Source: Deltaproteobacteria bacterium
Lineage (GTDB): Bacteria; Desulfobacterota; BSN033; UBA1163
Direction: 5' to 3'
Assembly (NCBI GenBank): GCA_016875155.1
Contig: VGSD01000201.1
Coordinates: 1 to 5,799 of the forward strand
Length of the DNA stretch: 5,799 nucleotides
This document shows, in pieces, positions 1 to 5,799 of this stretch. Position 1 is the stretch's first letter. Every line of letters starts with the position of its first letter. The notes beneath the pieces are model-generated. The model searched no databases. It saw nothing but the letters and a program-made list of their open reading frames with translations, and was not told where the DNA came from. A program made the position numbers and the translations under genes.

Positions 1-162
1 TGCTTGCACCATCTGGTCATGGGTCCGGGAACGCCGGTCGATGAAGCGGTCACAAAAGGCGATGGTAGCATCAAAAACAATCTCCGCCATCTGGTAAGAT
101 TGCAGCTCACGGTATCCACCGTGAGGAGGAATGAGTTGCGGGAGGTCTTTTGGGTCAGTCAT
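1..162 (-). CDS. Four-helix-bundle protein (IVP/S23 type, probable 'suffix domain' subfamily), N-terminal part
   Basis: Translation of the minus strand from ATG at 162 gives 54 residues before the left window edge; the rest is not visible. The N-terminus contains PPHGGYRELQSYQMAEIVFD (residues 12-31), then CDRFIDRRSRTHDQMVQA. From memory, this matches four-helix-bundle proteins annotated as carrying a four-helix-bundle suffix domain, related to proteins encoded by 23S rRNA intervening sequences and, in fold, to the Avd accessory proteins of diversity-generating retroelements. HDQMVQA normally leads into a conserved ARSG-x-NIAEG segment, which lies outside the window. The biochemical role of this family is unknown. 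It starts 4 nt after the cas7c stop, so it appears to be the next gene of the cas operon, in the slot usually held by cas4. It is clearly not Cas4: it has no RecB-like N-terminus. Family assignment is fairly sure; any CRISPR role is inference from position only. Confidence 0.85.
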   Translation of the reverse strand, partial: MTDPKDLPQLIPPHGGYRELQSYQMAEIVFDATIAFCDRFIDRRSRTHDQMVQA

Positions 163-166
163 TTCT

Positions 167-1054
167 TTATATCTTCTCCTCCAAGATAACACCCGTAGGA
201 ACAGATCCTCTGTCAATTTCAACAATGTAATCCGAAAAAGCTCTGGCTGGTTTCGCTTCGCCTGTACTCCTCTTCACTTTGACTAGGTCGAAGAGTTTAT
301 GGGCTGGTGCATTTCCCAGGGCCGTATCGTGCTTAAAAATAATCAACTTTCGAGCGTTCATCTTTCCCCGCGCGGCCGAATGGTCGTGGTCAAACATTTG
401 CGTAAAGGCATCCCATAAAAGTTCGAGATCATCTTCAGAGAATCCGGTTTGCTCAGCGAGGTGAGCAGAAACATACCCCTCTGCCCGGTATAGCGCATAA
501 GGGACAATGTGTTTACGCCCCATCGTCCTGTTATCGCCACTCTGCTGTTCCGCTTCCTTTTCCGTCGCCACGGCCATCCGCGTGATACTGACCTCCATCG
601 GGACGATAGAATCGATGCTCCGAGCAAAATTCAACTGGACAGGACCGCGAACCTGTCCGCAGTTTACACCGGTGGACATGACAGCCCCAAAGGTACGGAC
701 ATCGAAAAAGTTTTTACACATCCAATCACGAGCTTTTTCAACCTCTTCTCCAGAACCTTTACGCTTTTTCTTATCCCCCTTATCTTCAACACCAACGGCC
801 TGATGAGCCCTTTCATGCGTCTGATTGAGGATCGCCTTTTCCCGAATGTAAATCTCATAGGGGGGTTGGCAGGTCTTCACAATCTCCACGAAATTGCGGA
901 TCTTTCTCTTCAGGCAGACGTCAGTCACGAGGCCATAGCTCGTCTCCGGGTCGATACGCGGCATATTGCCTGCATCTGGGTCGCCGTTGGGGTTTCCATT
1001 TTCCACGTCAAAAAGATACACGAATTCGTAACGGTTTTTAATTGTCTCGTTCAT
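167..1054 (-). CDS. cas7c: Type I-C Cascade backbone protein Cas7c (Csd2)
   Basis: Cas7 is the repeated backbone subunit that coats the crRNA spacer in Cascade and presents it for base pairing with target DNA. The 295-residue product has the Csd2/Csh2 signature throughout: [20 protein letters not shown] near residues 13-32 (RRM-like first strand and Gly/Asn-rich loop), [15 protein letters not shown] (42-56), [16 protein letters not shown] (116-131), [15 protein letters not shown] (134-148), SITRMAV (156-162), [18 protein letters not shown] (177-194) and [20 protein letters not shown] (236-255). Length is normal for the family. A Lys/Glu-rich segment at about 89-108 is probably a flexible loop. 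ATG 1054 was chosen over an in-frame ATG 15 codons upstream because AAGGAGG lies 9 nt before it and the upstream codons fall inside cas8c. The start is 1 nt after the cas8c stop (TAA-A-ATG), indicating coupled translation. Confidence 0.97.
   Translation of the reverse strand: MNETIKNRYEFVYLFDVENGNPNGDPDAGNMPRIDPETSYGLVTDVCLKRKIRNFVEIVKTCQPPYEIYIREKAILNQTHERAHQAVGVEDKGDKKKRKGSGEEVEKARDWMCKNFFDVRTFGAVMSTGVNCGQVRGPVQLNFARSIDSIVPMEVSITRMAVATEKEAEQQSGDNRTMGRKHIVPYALYRAEGYVSAHLAEQTGFSEDDLELLWDAFTQMFDHDHSAARGKMNARKLIIFKHDTALGNAPAHKLFDLVKVKRSTGEAKPARAFSDYIVEIDRGSVPTGVILEEKI
176..182 (-). promoter_or_regulatory. Ribosome binding site of the four-helix-bundle gene, inside cas7c
   Basis: GGAGGAG on the minus strand lies within the last codons of cas7c (encoding Leu-Glu-Glu). 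The gap to ATG 162 is 13 nt, longer than the usual 5-9 nt. Initiation is therefore probably helped by ribosomes terminating at the cas7c TAA (169-167), i.e. translational coupling. No better in-frame start exists: the next Met is 24 codons on, past the conserved HGGYR segment. Confidence 0.55.
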
Positions 1055-1055
1055 T

Positions 1056-1418
1056 TTATTCACCCTCCTTTTGGTTCTCTGATTTGGTGTAAAAGGCATG
1101 TCGCTGATGATAATACCCTATGGCAAACATTCCCTGATCATCGAGGCTCAGATGGGTTGGAAAATTCTCAATACCCTGCATAATTTCCTCGATCATCTTA
1201 TCAGTCCAACCGCCGTACTCAGACTTTTGAATATGGTGCTGGGCCAGCCTAAGAATCTGTGGAAAGACAATGCTCGGCGTCGCAGACGCTGATCCATAAA
1301 AACGGTCCTTGATAGTGGTATTCGCTCCAGGAATGGCATCCTTCTGCGCCTTTTCCAGCACGGCAAAAAGTCTTCCCAATCGGTAGGCAATACTGGTGGA
1401 TTCCCTGTTTAATGACAT
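1056..1418 (-). CDS. cas11c: Cas11c small subunit made by internal initiation within cas8c
   Basis: In several type I-C systems the small subunit Cas11c is translated from an internal start in the 3' part of cas8c and joins Cascade in more than one copy along the Cas7 backbone, stabilising the R-loop. Here an in-frame ATG at 1418 (Met450 of Cas8c) is preceded by AGGAGGT with only 4 nt between, one of the best SD sites in the window. It gives a 120-residue protein sharing the Cas8c stop, the expected size. The product starts [18 protein letters not shown], continues with a coiled, mostly helical segment and a [14 protein letters not shown] stretch (residues 499-511 of Cas8c numbering). The site is visible directly; the assignment rests on known type I-C biology. 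It has not been shown here that the internal product is made. Confidence 0.85.
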   Translation of the reverse strand: MSLNRESTSIAYRLGRLFAVLEKAQKDAIPGANTTIKDRFYGSASATPSIVFPQILRLAQHHIQKSEYGGWTDKMIEEIMQGIENFPTHLSLDDQGMFAIGYYHQRHAFYTKSENQKEGE

Positions 1419-2765
1419 AGTGACCTCCTCTGTAAGATGATGGACACGGTGTTTTCGGTTCAGACATGCTTTGATCATGGCTGCTCTGAGATAATTGATG
1501 ATTTGATCCGCTCGGATACGTCCAATGAGAACCGACAATAGACTCTGCGGATAGGGGGTACCCGTAAGGATAGACTTCATCATCGCCCCTGCCAGAAGCG
1601 GTAGGATATTGTCGGACTTCCCCTGCACAGCGGTTTCTTTCAGGATCTGCCACATCCCGGGAAATTCCGGATCTCTCTCGCTTCTGAGAATAGCAAGGTC
1701 CCGGAAATGCTGCCCGATGCTTGCGCTGATATCACCAACAGTGCTAACAAGCCAGAACCGCACGGAAAGCCGGGAGGCATTAGGAGACAATCCCAGGATA
1801 TAGAATTGTATGTCGGGATCGTCGATATTCGGGAGTTGTTTGCAGTCCCGCGCCGCCTCCAGGAAGAGCTGAACTTTGGCCAGATCGCTGGCGTCGTCTC
1901 GGGGATCGAGGATGACCCCCATGAAGCCCTCGATGGGTGAGGCCCGTTCTGTCCAGAAGACTGCCGTAGTATCTCCGATTCGTATCTTCTGCCGGCTCTC
2001 AAAACGGAGCAGGTGGTTGAGCGCTGTGGTGTAGGCAAAAGCAGCCGTTTCACCAATAGGGGCGTTGAAATTCTGCTTCTTGTTGTAGGAAAGAAAAGCA
2101 TCCAGATTGAAGGAAACGATGCCGGCGCCGGTCGTTTGTGCTCCCTGGACGCCCTTGATGGCTGGGTGCAGACGAGCGATCGACGCCGTCTCCCCACTGA
2201 CCAGGCAGGTCGCAATCATCTCGGAACCCTCTTTTACACAATGTCTTGTCCATGTCTGCTGCACTGCGGGGTGATCGTGAATGTACATTAATTCGCCGTC
2301 GAGCTGAAAAACGACGTTACCCCCCACCATTTCCTCCCAGTTTACTAACATCGGCGCCTCTCCTGGCTTCCAGGAATCCAGAAAGCGAAGAACTGCTGTC
2401 ATACCGGTGTCGTTAATGCCGTCACACAGATCATGATGGAGCTTCCTGAATGCCTCAAAACACTTCAGAGACCGCGCGTCCTTTCCCTTAGCATCCTGGC
2501 CCAGAACGTAGCTGGTATTGTCCCACATGAAATTCGGTTCGATGTCAACAGACCTTTTCTTCCCGATCTGGGGAACAGTTAGCGATACGGGGACGGGCTT
2601 GTTCTTGGGCACCTCACGGATATCACGGGTCTGGACAAGGTTTCCTTCTTCATTGAGCACCAGGGCGAAATGGATCTTCTGCTTCCCGAAGCCAAAAAGA
2701 GGGATGTCCGACTGAGGATCGCCCTTCAACCGTTCGTAATACTGGTTCAACCCCTGGAGAATCAT
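1056..2765 (-). CDS. cas8c: Type I-C Cascade large subunit Cas8c (Csd1)
   Basis: Cas8c is the large Cascade subunit; in type I-C it recognises the PAM, helps open target DNA and recruits Cas3. The 569-residue product matches the Csd1 family in length and sequence. The start is [14 protein letters not shown] central block follows: Cys187-Leu-Val-Ser-Gly-Glu, then [20 protein letters not shown] (196-215), [20 protein letters not shown] (217-236) and [15 protein letters not shown] (241-255). The WTERASP segment is at 271-277. Cys176 and Cys187 are 11 apart; I cannot say whether they bind metal. The C-terminal 120 residues (450-569, helical, beginning [25 protein letters not shown]... in two short runs) correspond to the Cas11c small subunit, listed separately. 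ATG 2765 was preferred to the in-frame ATG 8 codons upstream because it has AAAGGGGG 7 nt before it, overlaps the cas5c stop as ATGA, and gives the canonical family N-terminus. Confidence 0.97.
   Translation of the reverse strand: MILQGLNQYYERLKGDPQSDIPLFGFGKQKIHFALVLNEEGNLVQTRDIREVPKNKPVPVSLTVPQIGKKRSVDIEPNFMWDNTSYVLGQDAKGKDARSLKCFEAFRKLHHDLCDGINDTGMTAVLRFLDSWKPGEAPMLVNWEEMVGGNVVFQLDGELMYIHDHPAVQQTWTRHCVKEGSEMIATCLVSGETASIARLHPAIKGVQGAQTTGAGIVSFNLDAFLSYNKKQNFNAPIGETAAFAYTTALNHLLRFESRQKIRIGDTTAVFWTERASPIEGFMGVILDPRDDASDLAKVQLFLEAARDCKQLPNIDDPDIQFYILGLSPNASRLSVRFWLVSTVGDISASIGQHFRDLAILRSERDPEFPGMWQILKETAVQGKSDNILPLLAGAMMKSILTGTPYPQSLLSVLIGRIRADQIINYLRAAMIKACLNRKHRVHHLTEEVTMSLNRESTSIAYRLGRLFAVLEKAQKDAIPGANTTIKDRFYGSASATPSIVFPQILRLAQHHIQKSEYGGWTDKMIEEIMQGIENFPTHLSLDDQGMFAIGYYHQRHAFYTKSENQKEGE
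1064..1070 (-). promoter_or_regulatory. Ribosome binding site fixing the cas7c start
   Basis: AAGGAGG on the minus strand, 9 nt before ATG 1054, lies in the last codons of cas8c (encoding Gln-Lys-Glu-Gly). It selects ATG 1054 over the upstream in-frame ATG at 1099. Confidence 0.8.
1423..1430 (-). promoter_or_regulatory. Internal ribosome binding site for Cas11c
   Basis: GAGGAGGT on the minus strand is a near-perfect complement of the 16S rRNA 3' end. It encodes Glu446-Glu447-Val448 of Cas8c and lies 4 nt before ATG 1418 (ACT codon between). A site this strong inside a coding sequence at the expected Cas11c boundary is unlikely to be chance. Confidence 0.85.
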
Positions 2766-3412
2766 GCCTTTACCCCCTTTCCATTCCATGGCGGCACCTC
2801 GATGGTCCCGTTGTGCATGATCGCCCGGAAGAATTTAGCTTCCATACCCTTTTCAAAGTCAATGTCATGGAGCATCCAGCCAAGGTCTTTCTCGCCTTCG
2901 TGAATAGATTTTGGGATGTTCTCTATCGGTATAAAATGGGCGGGAAACTCGCGGCAGCCCAAATAAGGATGATGGAAACATTGACCTTTAGATGCCCGGC
3001 GGTCGAATATCTCTTTATGTTTTGCGTGGTTGTTATCTTCGTCACCAGTGAATTCAAAATTGGCTTCGATCACGTACGCCACATCGCGGAGTACCAGTGC
3101 AGCCCGCTGTTGCCGATCGTCCTCGATAAAGATCTGGACAGGTGAACGTCCATCCTTCATAGCCGTCTTCACATTTCCTAATGGCAATTTACTTGAAATT
3201 TCGTTGCGTCGGATGTTGTCGAAGCGGATCGGGTTAAGAACATGGATCCGATCAATCACCCAGTGGATGGCGGGTTTCCAATAGATCGCCTCCAGGATGC
3301 CCCTTGCCGCCGACGGTGTCATCACGTCATAGCTAACTCGCTCCACCTTCATCTCGGGGCGAGTAAAACAAGCATAATCTCCCCATACCTTTAATTTGAC
3401 ACCATAAGCCAT
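2762..3412 (-). CDS. cas5c: Type I-C Cas5c (Cas5d), pre-crRNA processing endoribonuclease
   Basis: In type I-C systems, which lack Cas6, Cas5c cuts the CRISPR repeat hairpin in a metal-independent reaction and stays bound to the 5' handle within Cascade. The 216-residue product begins [20 protein letters not shown] (the Cas5 ferredoxin-like N-terminus). [20 protein letters not shown] follows at 27-46, with Tyr44 matching the catalytic Tyr of the family. Lys131-His132 in [16 protein letters not shown] (131-146) match the catalytic Lys-His pair described for Bacillus halodurans Cas5d (Tyr46, Lys116, His117). [14 protein letters not shown] (147-160) and the C-terminal GWMLHDIDF (178-186) are also typical. 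With all three catalytic residues in place, the enzyme should be active. It lies 50 nt after cas3 and overlaps cas8c by 4 nt (ATGA). The SD is a poly-G run (AAAGGGGGGG) 5 nt before the ATG. Confidence 0.97.
   Translation of the reverse strand: MAYGVKLKVWGDYACFTRPEMKVERVSYDVMTPSAARGILEAIYWKPAIHWVIDRIHVLNPIRFDNIRRNEISSKLPLGNVKTAMKDGRSPVQIFIEDDRQQRAALVLRDVAYVIEANFEFTGDEDNNHAKHKEIFDRRASKGQCFHHPYLGCREFPAHFIPIENIPKSIHEGEKDLGWMLHDIDFEKGMEAKFFRAIMHNGTIEVPPWNGKGVKA
2773..2780 (-). promoter_or_regulatory. Ribosome binding site fixing the cas8c start
   Basis: AAAGGGGG on the minus strand lies 7 nt before ATG 2765, within the last codons of cas5c. Together with the ATGA overlap it selects ATG 2765 over the in-frame ATG at 2789. 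Confidence 0.7.
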
Positions 3413-3462
3413 GAAAACCCCCCCTTTCTTTTGGGTTTTTAATTTTACTCGACAGTCACTAT
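3413..3462 (-). promoter_or_regulatory. cas3-cas5c intergenic leader with small hairpin and poly-G SD
   Basis: This is the only sizeable gap within the operon (50 nt). On the RNA strand AAAACCC (3439-3433) can pair with GGGTTTT (3420-3414) over a 12-nt loop. The 3' arm uses part of the seven-G run (3424-3418) that must serve as the cas5c SD. The CCC can also pair in other registers with the G run. The hairpin could lower cas5c initiation or mark an RNA-processing point between cas3 and the Cascade genes. Stem and G run are visible; function is inference. It is not a convincing intrinsic terminator because the stem is weak and followed directly by the cas5c start codon. Confidence 0.35.
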
Positions 3463-5628
3463 TTAAGTAATGAGTTTCTCAACTTCGTGGAAAGTTGGAT
3501 CTTCTGGACAGAGCCCCAAGTCATCCCTGTAAATATCTCTGTTGATCAACAAATTATACTGGTCATGAAGGCATTCGACAGCCCCAGCCGAGAGCAGATT
3601 GTAAAGAACACGGGGTGGTACTTGGATTGTGTAGCGCTGGGCCTTGCGGGCTGCTGAGGCAGGATATTCACTGTAGCGAAGTTCGTCAATAATATTCTCC
3701 GCTTCTTTATTCCAGGGGATGATGATGGATTCACTTCTGTCCTTGATAATTTTGAATTTCTCGCCAACCCGCCGGAAAGGGTAATCACCGCTTTTAATAC
3801 CTTCTGAAAGGTCTGCAAGGATTTGAAGTTCGTCCAGTTTATCTCCTTTTAACCAGAACAGTGTGCGGAAATATTCTTCCACTGCTTCCAGTGTCAATGG
3901 ATCGCTGTGATGACGCATAACCTCTTCAGATGTTTCTGCTGTCTGACGGAAATATCCTGGAGGTAGACCCGCTTCAGGCATAAACACGTAAACCTGGCCG
4001 TTTTGGGGGAGTCTCCCTTCCCGATTACATCTACCGGCTGATTGGGCAATGGAATCGATGCCTGAAAGGGATCGGAAAACAACTGGAAAATCGATATCCA
4101 CGCCGGCTTCGATAAGTTGTGTGCTCACAACGCGACACGGTCCTTTTTCTTCCAGGACCTTCCTGATTTCCCTGATGACCTTCGTCCGATGTGCCGGACA
4201 CATGAGTGCGCTAAGATGAAAACTCACTTCGCTGTCCTGGATCAGCTCGTAAATTTGTCGGGCATGTCTGCGAGTATTGACGATGCAAAGGACCCGTTTG
4301 TGGTTCATGAGTCGTTTTGACAGCTCTTCATCCGTCATTGTGGATAGGTACACCATGTCAATTTTCTTAAAGGTGCGATAGAGATCCATGGGATCTGGAA
4401 TGATTTCGCGGACACCCTCCAGACCTTCTTTGAATTCCGAAGACTTCGATAAGGCGGGCTGTGTGGCGGTGCACAGGACAATGGTCGTTCCGTATGAAGA
4501 AGATAATTCCCTCAAGGTTTCAAGGGAAGGTTTCAAGAGCGGCACAGGAAGCATCTGTGCTTCATCCAGAATGACGACACTTCGAGCAATGTTGTGAATC
4601 TTCCGACACTGGGATGAACGGCTGCCGAAGAGAGACTCAAAGAATTGGACATTTGTTGTAACGGTCAGTGGTGCGTCCCAGTTCTCGGCAGCCAAGCGGG
4701 ACCTGTGGTCTTCTTCTTTTGGTTCGAAGTTGGAGTGATGTTCCAAGACCGCCTCTTCTCCGAGGACCTGTCGGAATACTTCAGCGTTCTGCTCGATGAT
4801 GGTGGTATAAGGAATCACATAAATGATTTTTTTTAAGTGGTATTTGATCGCGTGTTTTAAGGCGAAGGCGAGCGAGGAAAGGGTTTTGCCTCCACCCGTG
4901 GGGACCGTTAGGGAGAAAAGACCAGGCCGCAAATCAGCGGCATCAAGACAATGTCTTAATATGATAGAACGGTGTTGGTTGACTTTAGTTGTGGGCGCAT
5001 AGGAGGTGAGATGGTTCAAATATTGCGAAAGCTTTTTTTCCAATGCCAGCAGTTCTGGATATCCTCTTCGCCAAGCCGATTTTTCTTGGTCCATAAAATG
5101 TTCTGTGTCTAGGAAATCGGCATCCACAAGGCATGAAAAAATCATTCGTGTAAAGAAAGAAAGCTCGAAGCAGGCCCTTTTCTTATCAATGCCGAAGGGT
5201 AAATTAAGTGGGACCGTTTCATTCAGGATTTCTGGCGTAGCGGCGGAGTAATTAGGTATATCTTTCTCAAGTCGCCGAACGAGGCAAGGTGGATCGTTTG
5301 TTCTACCGTCGGGAAGCCCGGCATGATGACCGGCAATGGTATAAGCAATAATTTTGCCTTTATCTTTAAGGTTATTGAAAGCGTGCTGGGCACCGGCTGT
5401 GGAATGATCGGGGCGACCCGGTTTGTTCTCAATATGAGCATCTGGATCACTGACAGCCGCAAGTCTTTCCTGAAATTCCTTAGAATACTTCCCGATATCG
5501 TGCCACAAACCTGCCAGATAAGCCCAATCACTAGCGTGGAAGTCATCTGCAAATCTTTGGGCCATTTTGGCAACCGCCCTTAAGCGTTTGCGAAACATTA
5601 ACTTACCAAAATATGGCGTCATTTCCAC
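3463..5628 (-). CDS. cas3: Cas3 HD nuclease-helicase, type I-C, with atypical short N-terminus
   Basis: Cas3 is recruited to the Cascade R-loop, nicks and unwinds target DNA in an ATP-dependent manner, and degrades it with its HD domain. The 721-residue protein has an N-terminal HD domain: His43-Asp44 in [10 protein letters not shown], His75 in DHSTAG, His101-His102 in AGHHAG and Asp169 in [10 protein letters not shown] superfamily 2 helicase follows: Walker [10 protein letters not shown] (241-249), [12 protein letters not shown] (274-285), DEAQ box (355-358), CTATQP (386-391), [13 protein letters not shown] (502-514) and motif [13 protein letters not shown] (529-539). The C-terminal domain runs to the end. 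The helicase looks intact. The N-terminus is odd: the first HD-domain His, usually in an EHLRAVA-like helix, appears as Arg15 in [10 protein letters not shown], and the usual 20-odd preceding residues (YYAHS type) are reduced. The start codon is GTG at 5628, chosen because AGGAA lies 8 nt upstream; ATG 5622 is an alternative. Confidence 0.96.
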   Translation of the reverse strand: MEMTPYFGKLMFRKRLRAVAKMAQRFADDFHASDWAYLAGLWHDIGKYSKEFQERLAAVSDPDAHIENKPGRPDHSTAGAQHAFNNLKDKGKIIAYTIAGHHAGLPDGRTNDPPCLVRRLEKDIPNYSAATPEILNETVPLNLPFGIDKKRACFELSFFTRMIFSCLVDADFLDTEHFMDQEKSAWRRGYPELLALEKKLSQYLNHLTSYAPTTKVNQHRSIILRHCLDAADLRPGLFSLTVPTGGGKTLSSLAFALKHAIKYHLKKIIYVIPYTTIIEQNAEVFRQVLGEEAVLEHHSNFEPKEEDHRSRLAAENWDAPLTVTTNVQFFESLFGSRSSQCRKIHNIARSVVILDEAQMLPVPLLKPSLETLRELSSSYGTTIVLCTATQPALSKSSEFKEGLEGVREIIPDPMDLYRTFKKIDMVYLSTMTDEELSKRLMNHKRVLCIVNTRRHARQIYELIQDSEVSFHLSALMCPAHRTKVIREIRKVLEEKGPCRVVSTQLIEAGVDIDFPVVFRSLSGIDSIAQSAGRCNREGRLPQNGQVYVFMPEAGLPPGYFRQTAETSEEVMRHHSDPLTLEAVEEYFRTLFWLKGDKLDELQILADLSEGIKSGDYPFRRVGEKFKIIKDRSESIIIPWNKEAENIIDELRYSEYPASAARKAQRYTIQVPPRVLYNLLSAGAVECLHDQYNLLINRDIYRDDLGLCPEDPTFHEVEKLIT

Positions 5629-5636
5629 ATTTGAGT

Positions 5637-5641
5637 TTCCT
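5637..5641 (-). promoter_or_regulatory. Ribosome binding site deciding the cas3 GTG start
   Basis: AGGAA on the minus strand, 8 nt before GTG 5628 and 14 nt before ATG 5622. Spacing favours the GTG. The same site lies 6 nt from an out-of-frame ATG at 5630 that opens a three-codon reading frame (Met-Trp-Lys-stop) whose stop overlaps ATG 5622 as ATGA. Confidence 0.45.
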
Positions 5642-5671
5642 AAATAGGTCCATCGTGAGTTGATTCCTTAC

Positions 5672-5701
5672 TTTATAAATCCTAAGTAGAATTGAGTTCA
5701 A
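5672..5701 (-). promoter_or_regulatory. Probable sigma-70 promoter of the cas operon
   Basis: On the minus strand TTGAAC (5701-5696) and TATAAA (5677-5672) are separated by 18 bp, giving 4/6 and 5/6 matches to the consensus. Transcription would start near 5665 and leave a leader of about 37 nt before the cas3 start. This is the best candidate in the 136-bp gap, but it is not proven. Confidence 0.5.
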
Positions 5702-5709
5702 AAAATAAC

Positions 5710-5738
5710 TTGCAATATGTTAGAATCTCGCCTATAAT
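5710..5738 (+). promoter_or_regulatory. Strong rightward sigma-70 promoter
   Basis: TTGCAA (5710-5715, 4/6 match) and an exact TATAAT (5733-5738) are separated by the optimal 17 bp. The predicted start of transcription is near 5745, about 20 nt before the ATG at 5765. The -10 element and most of the spacer lie inside a 47-bp palindrome, so the promoter is probably controlled by a protein binding there. Confidence 0.65.
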
Positions 5739-5763
5739 GAATTTATAGGGAGGATTCTAACAT
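5717..5763. repeat. 47-bp interrupted palindrome, likely operator
   Basis: The outer arms ATGTTAGAATC (5717-5727) and GATTCTAACAT (5753-5763) are perfect 11-bp inverted repeats. The inner arms CCTATAA (5731-5737) and TTATAGG (5743-5749) are perfect 7-bp inverted repeats. All four share one centre at 5740, with a 3-bp mismatch on each side between arms and a 5-bp core, so 18 of 23 pairs match. The element spans the rightward -10, start site and SD and ends 1 bp before the ATG at 5765. Its centre is near -75 relative to the predicted cas start. Only the right half would be transcribed from the rightward promoter, so it more likely acts as a DNA site (operator for a dimer or tetramer) than as an RNA hairpin. 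Confidence 0.7.
5748..5753 (+). promoter_or_regulatory. Ribosome binding site of the rightward gene
   Basis: GGGAGG lies 11 nt before ATG 5765, slightly longer than the optimum. It sits inside the right half of the palindrome. Confidence 0.5.
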
Positions 5764-5764
5764 T

Positions 5765-5799
5765 ATGAGAACGCCTGTCTTCTCAACAGAAGTCCTTCG
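5765..5799 (+). CDS. Unrecognised rightward gene, first 11 codons only
   Basis: ATG 5765 opens a frame reading MRTPVFSTEVL and is cut by the right window edge. Evidence for a real gene is its context: exact TATAAT promoter, SD GGGAGG and a palindromic operator directly upstream, divergent from cas3. Eleven residues are too few to assign a family. A transcriptional regulator would fit an autoregulated divergent arrangement, but nothing in the residues shows this. Alternatively this may be non-coding: on the minus strand two open frames also enter from the right edge and end at or before the palindrome. Confidence 0.4.
   Translation, partial: MRTPVFSTEVL

Noticed and set aside
1..189. Left-edge gene as cas4, or the plus-strand frame at 4-189 as a gene
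   Set aside because: The minus-strand product has the HGGYR and DRRSRTHDQMVQ segments of four-helix-bundle proteins and nothing of Cas4. The plus-strand frame is its antisense shadow.
1055..1099. Upstream in-frame ATG as the cas7c start (15 residues longer)
   Set aside because: It lies inside cas8c with no good SD and adds residues absent from Csd2 proteins; ATG 1054 has AAGGAGG at 9 nt.
509..1183. 224-codon open frame on the plus strand
   Set aside because: It is antisense to cas7c, has no SD of note, no recognisable domain, and runs across the cas7c/cas8c junction. It is an open shadow of the real coding strand.
1640..2215. 191-codon minus-strand frame inside cas8c
   Set aside because: It is an out-of-frame reading of cas8c, very rich in Arg and Ser with no family resemblance, while the cas8c frame matches Csd1 throughout.
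2766..2789. Upstream in-frame ATG as the cas8c start (8 residues longer)
   Set aside because: ATG 2765 has a strong SD, an ATGA overlap with cas5c and the canonical Csd1 N-terminus.
5717..5763. Palindrome as an intrinsic terminator for a leftward gene entering from the right edge
   Set aside because: The arms are A/T-rich, no T-tract follows directly on either strand, and it contains an exact TATAAT with good spacing, so an operator is a better reading.
1..5799. CRISPR array or tandem repeats
   Set aside because: No regularly spaced 30-ish bp direct repeats were found by eye; the array is presumably outside the window.
1..5799. tRNA, rRNA or insertion-sequence remnants
   Set aside because: Nearly all bases are taken up by cas genes, and the gaps (4, 1, 50 and 136 nt) show no such elements. 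The palindrome near 5740 is not flanked by a recognisable transposase.

Overview
The window holds most of a type I-C (Dvulg/Csd) CRISPR-Cas effector operon on the minus strand, read right to left as cas3, cas5c, cas8c, cas7c and then a partial gene that runs off the left edge. The proteins are full length and intact apart from the N-terminus of Cas3. Junctions are tight: 50 nt between cas3 and cas5c, an ATGA overlap between cas5c and cas8c, 1 nt between cas8c and cas7c, and 4 nt between cas7c and the last gene. This indicates one polycistronic message with translational coupling. Base composition is roughly balanced and Shine-Dalgarno (SD) sites are strong. The genes resemble those of anaerobic Desulfobacterota/deltaproteobacteria or similar bacteria, but the taxon cannot be fixed from this window.

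The genes form a working set. Cas5c cuts pre-crRNA and stays on the crRNA 5' handle. Cas7c forms the backbone. Cas8c is the large subunit that reads the PAM. A small subunit, Cas11c, can be produced from inside the cas8c reading frame: a near-perfect SD (AGGAGGT) sits 4 nt before an in-frame ATG at 1418, giving a 120-residue product. Cas3 (HD nuclease plus helicase) is recruited to degrade the target. No adaptation gene (cas4, cas1, cas2) and no CRISPR array lies in the window; if present they are probably beyond the left edge.

Three things stand out. (1) The gene after cas7c, where cas4 is usual in type I-C, instead begins a four-helix-bundle protein of the 23S rRNA intervening-sequence (IVP/S23) type. 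(2) Cas3 has a short N-terminus with Arg15 where the first metal-binding His of the HD domain is expected. (3) The 136-bp region right of cas3 (5629-5764) is a divergent control region. It has a probable leftward cas promoter, a strong rightward promoter with an exact TATAAT, and a 47-bp interrupted palindrome centred at 5740 covering the rightward -10 and SD. The start of an unrecognised rightward gene follows at 5765 and is cut by the window edge.
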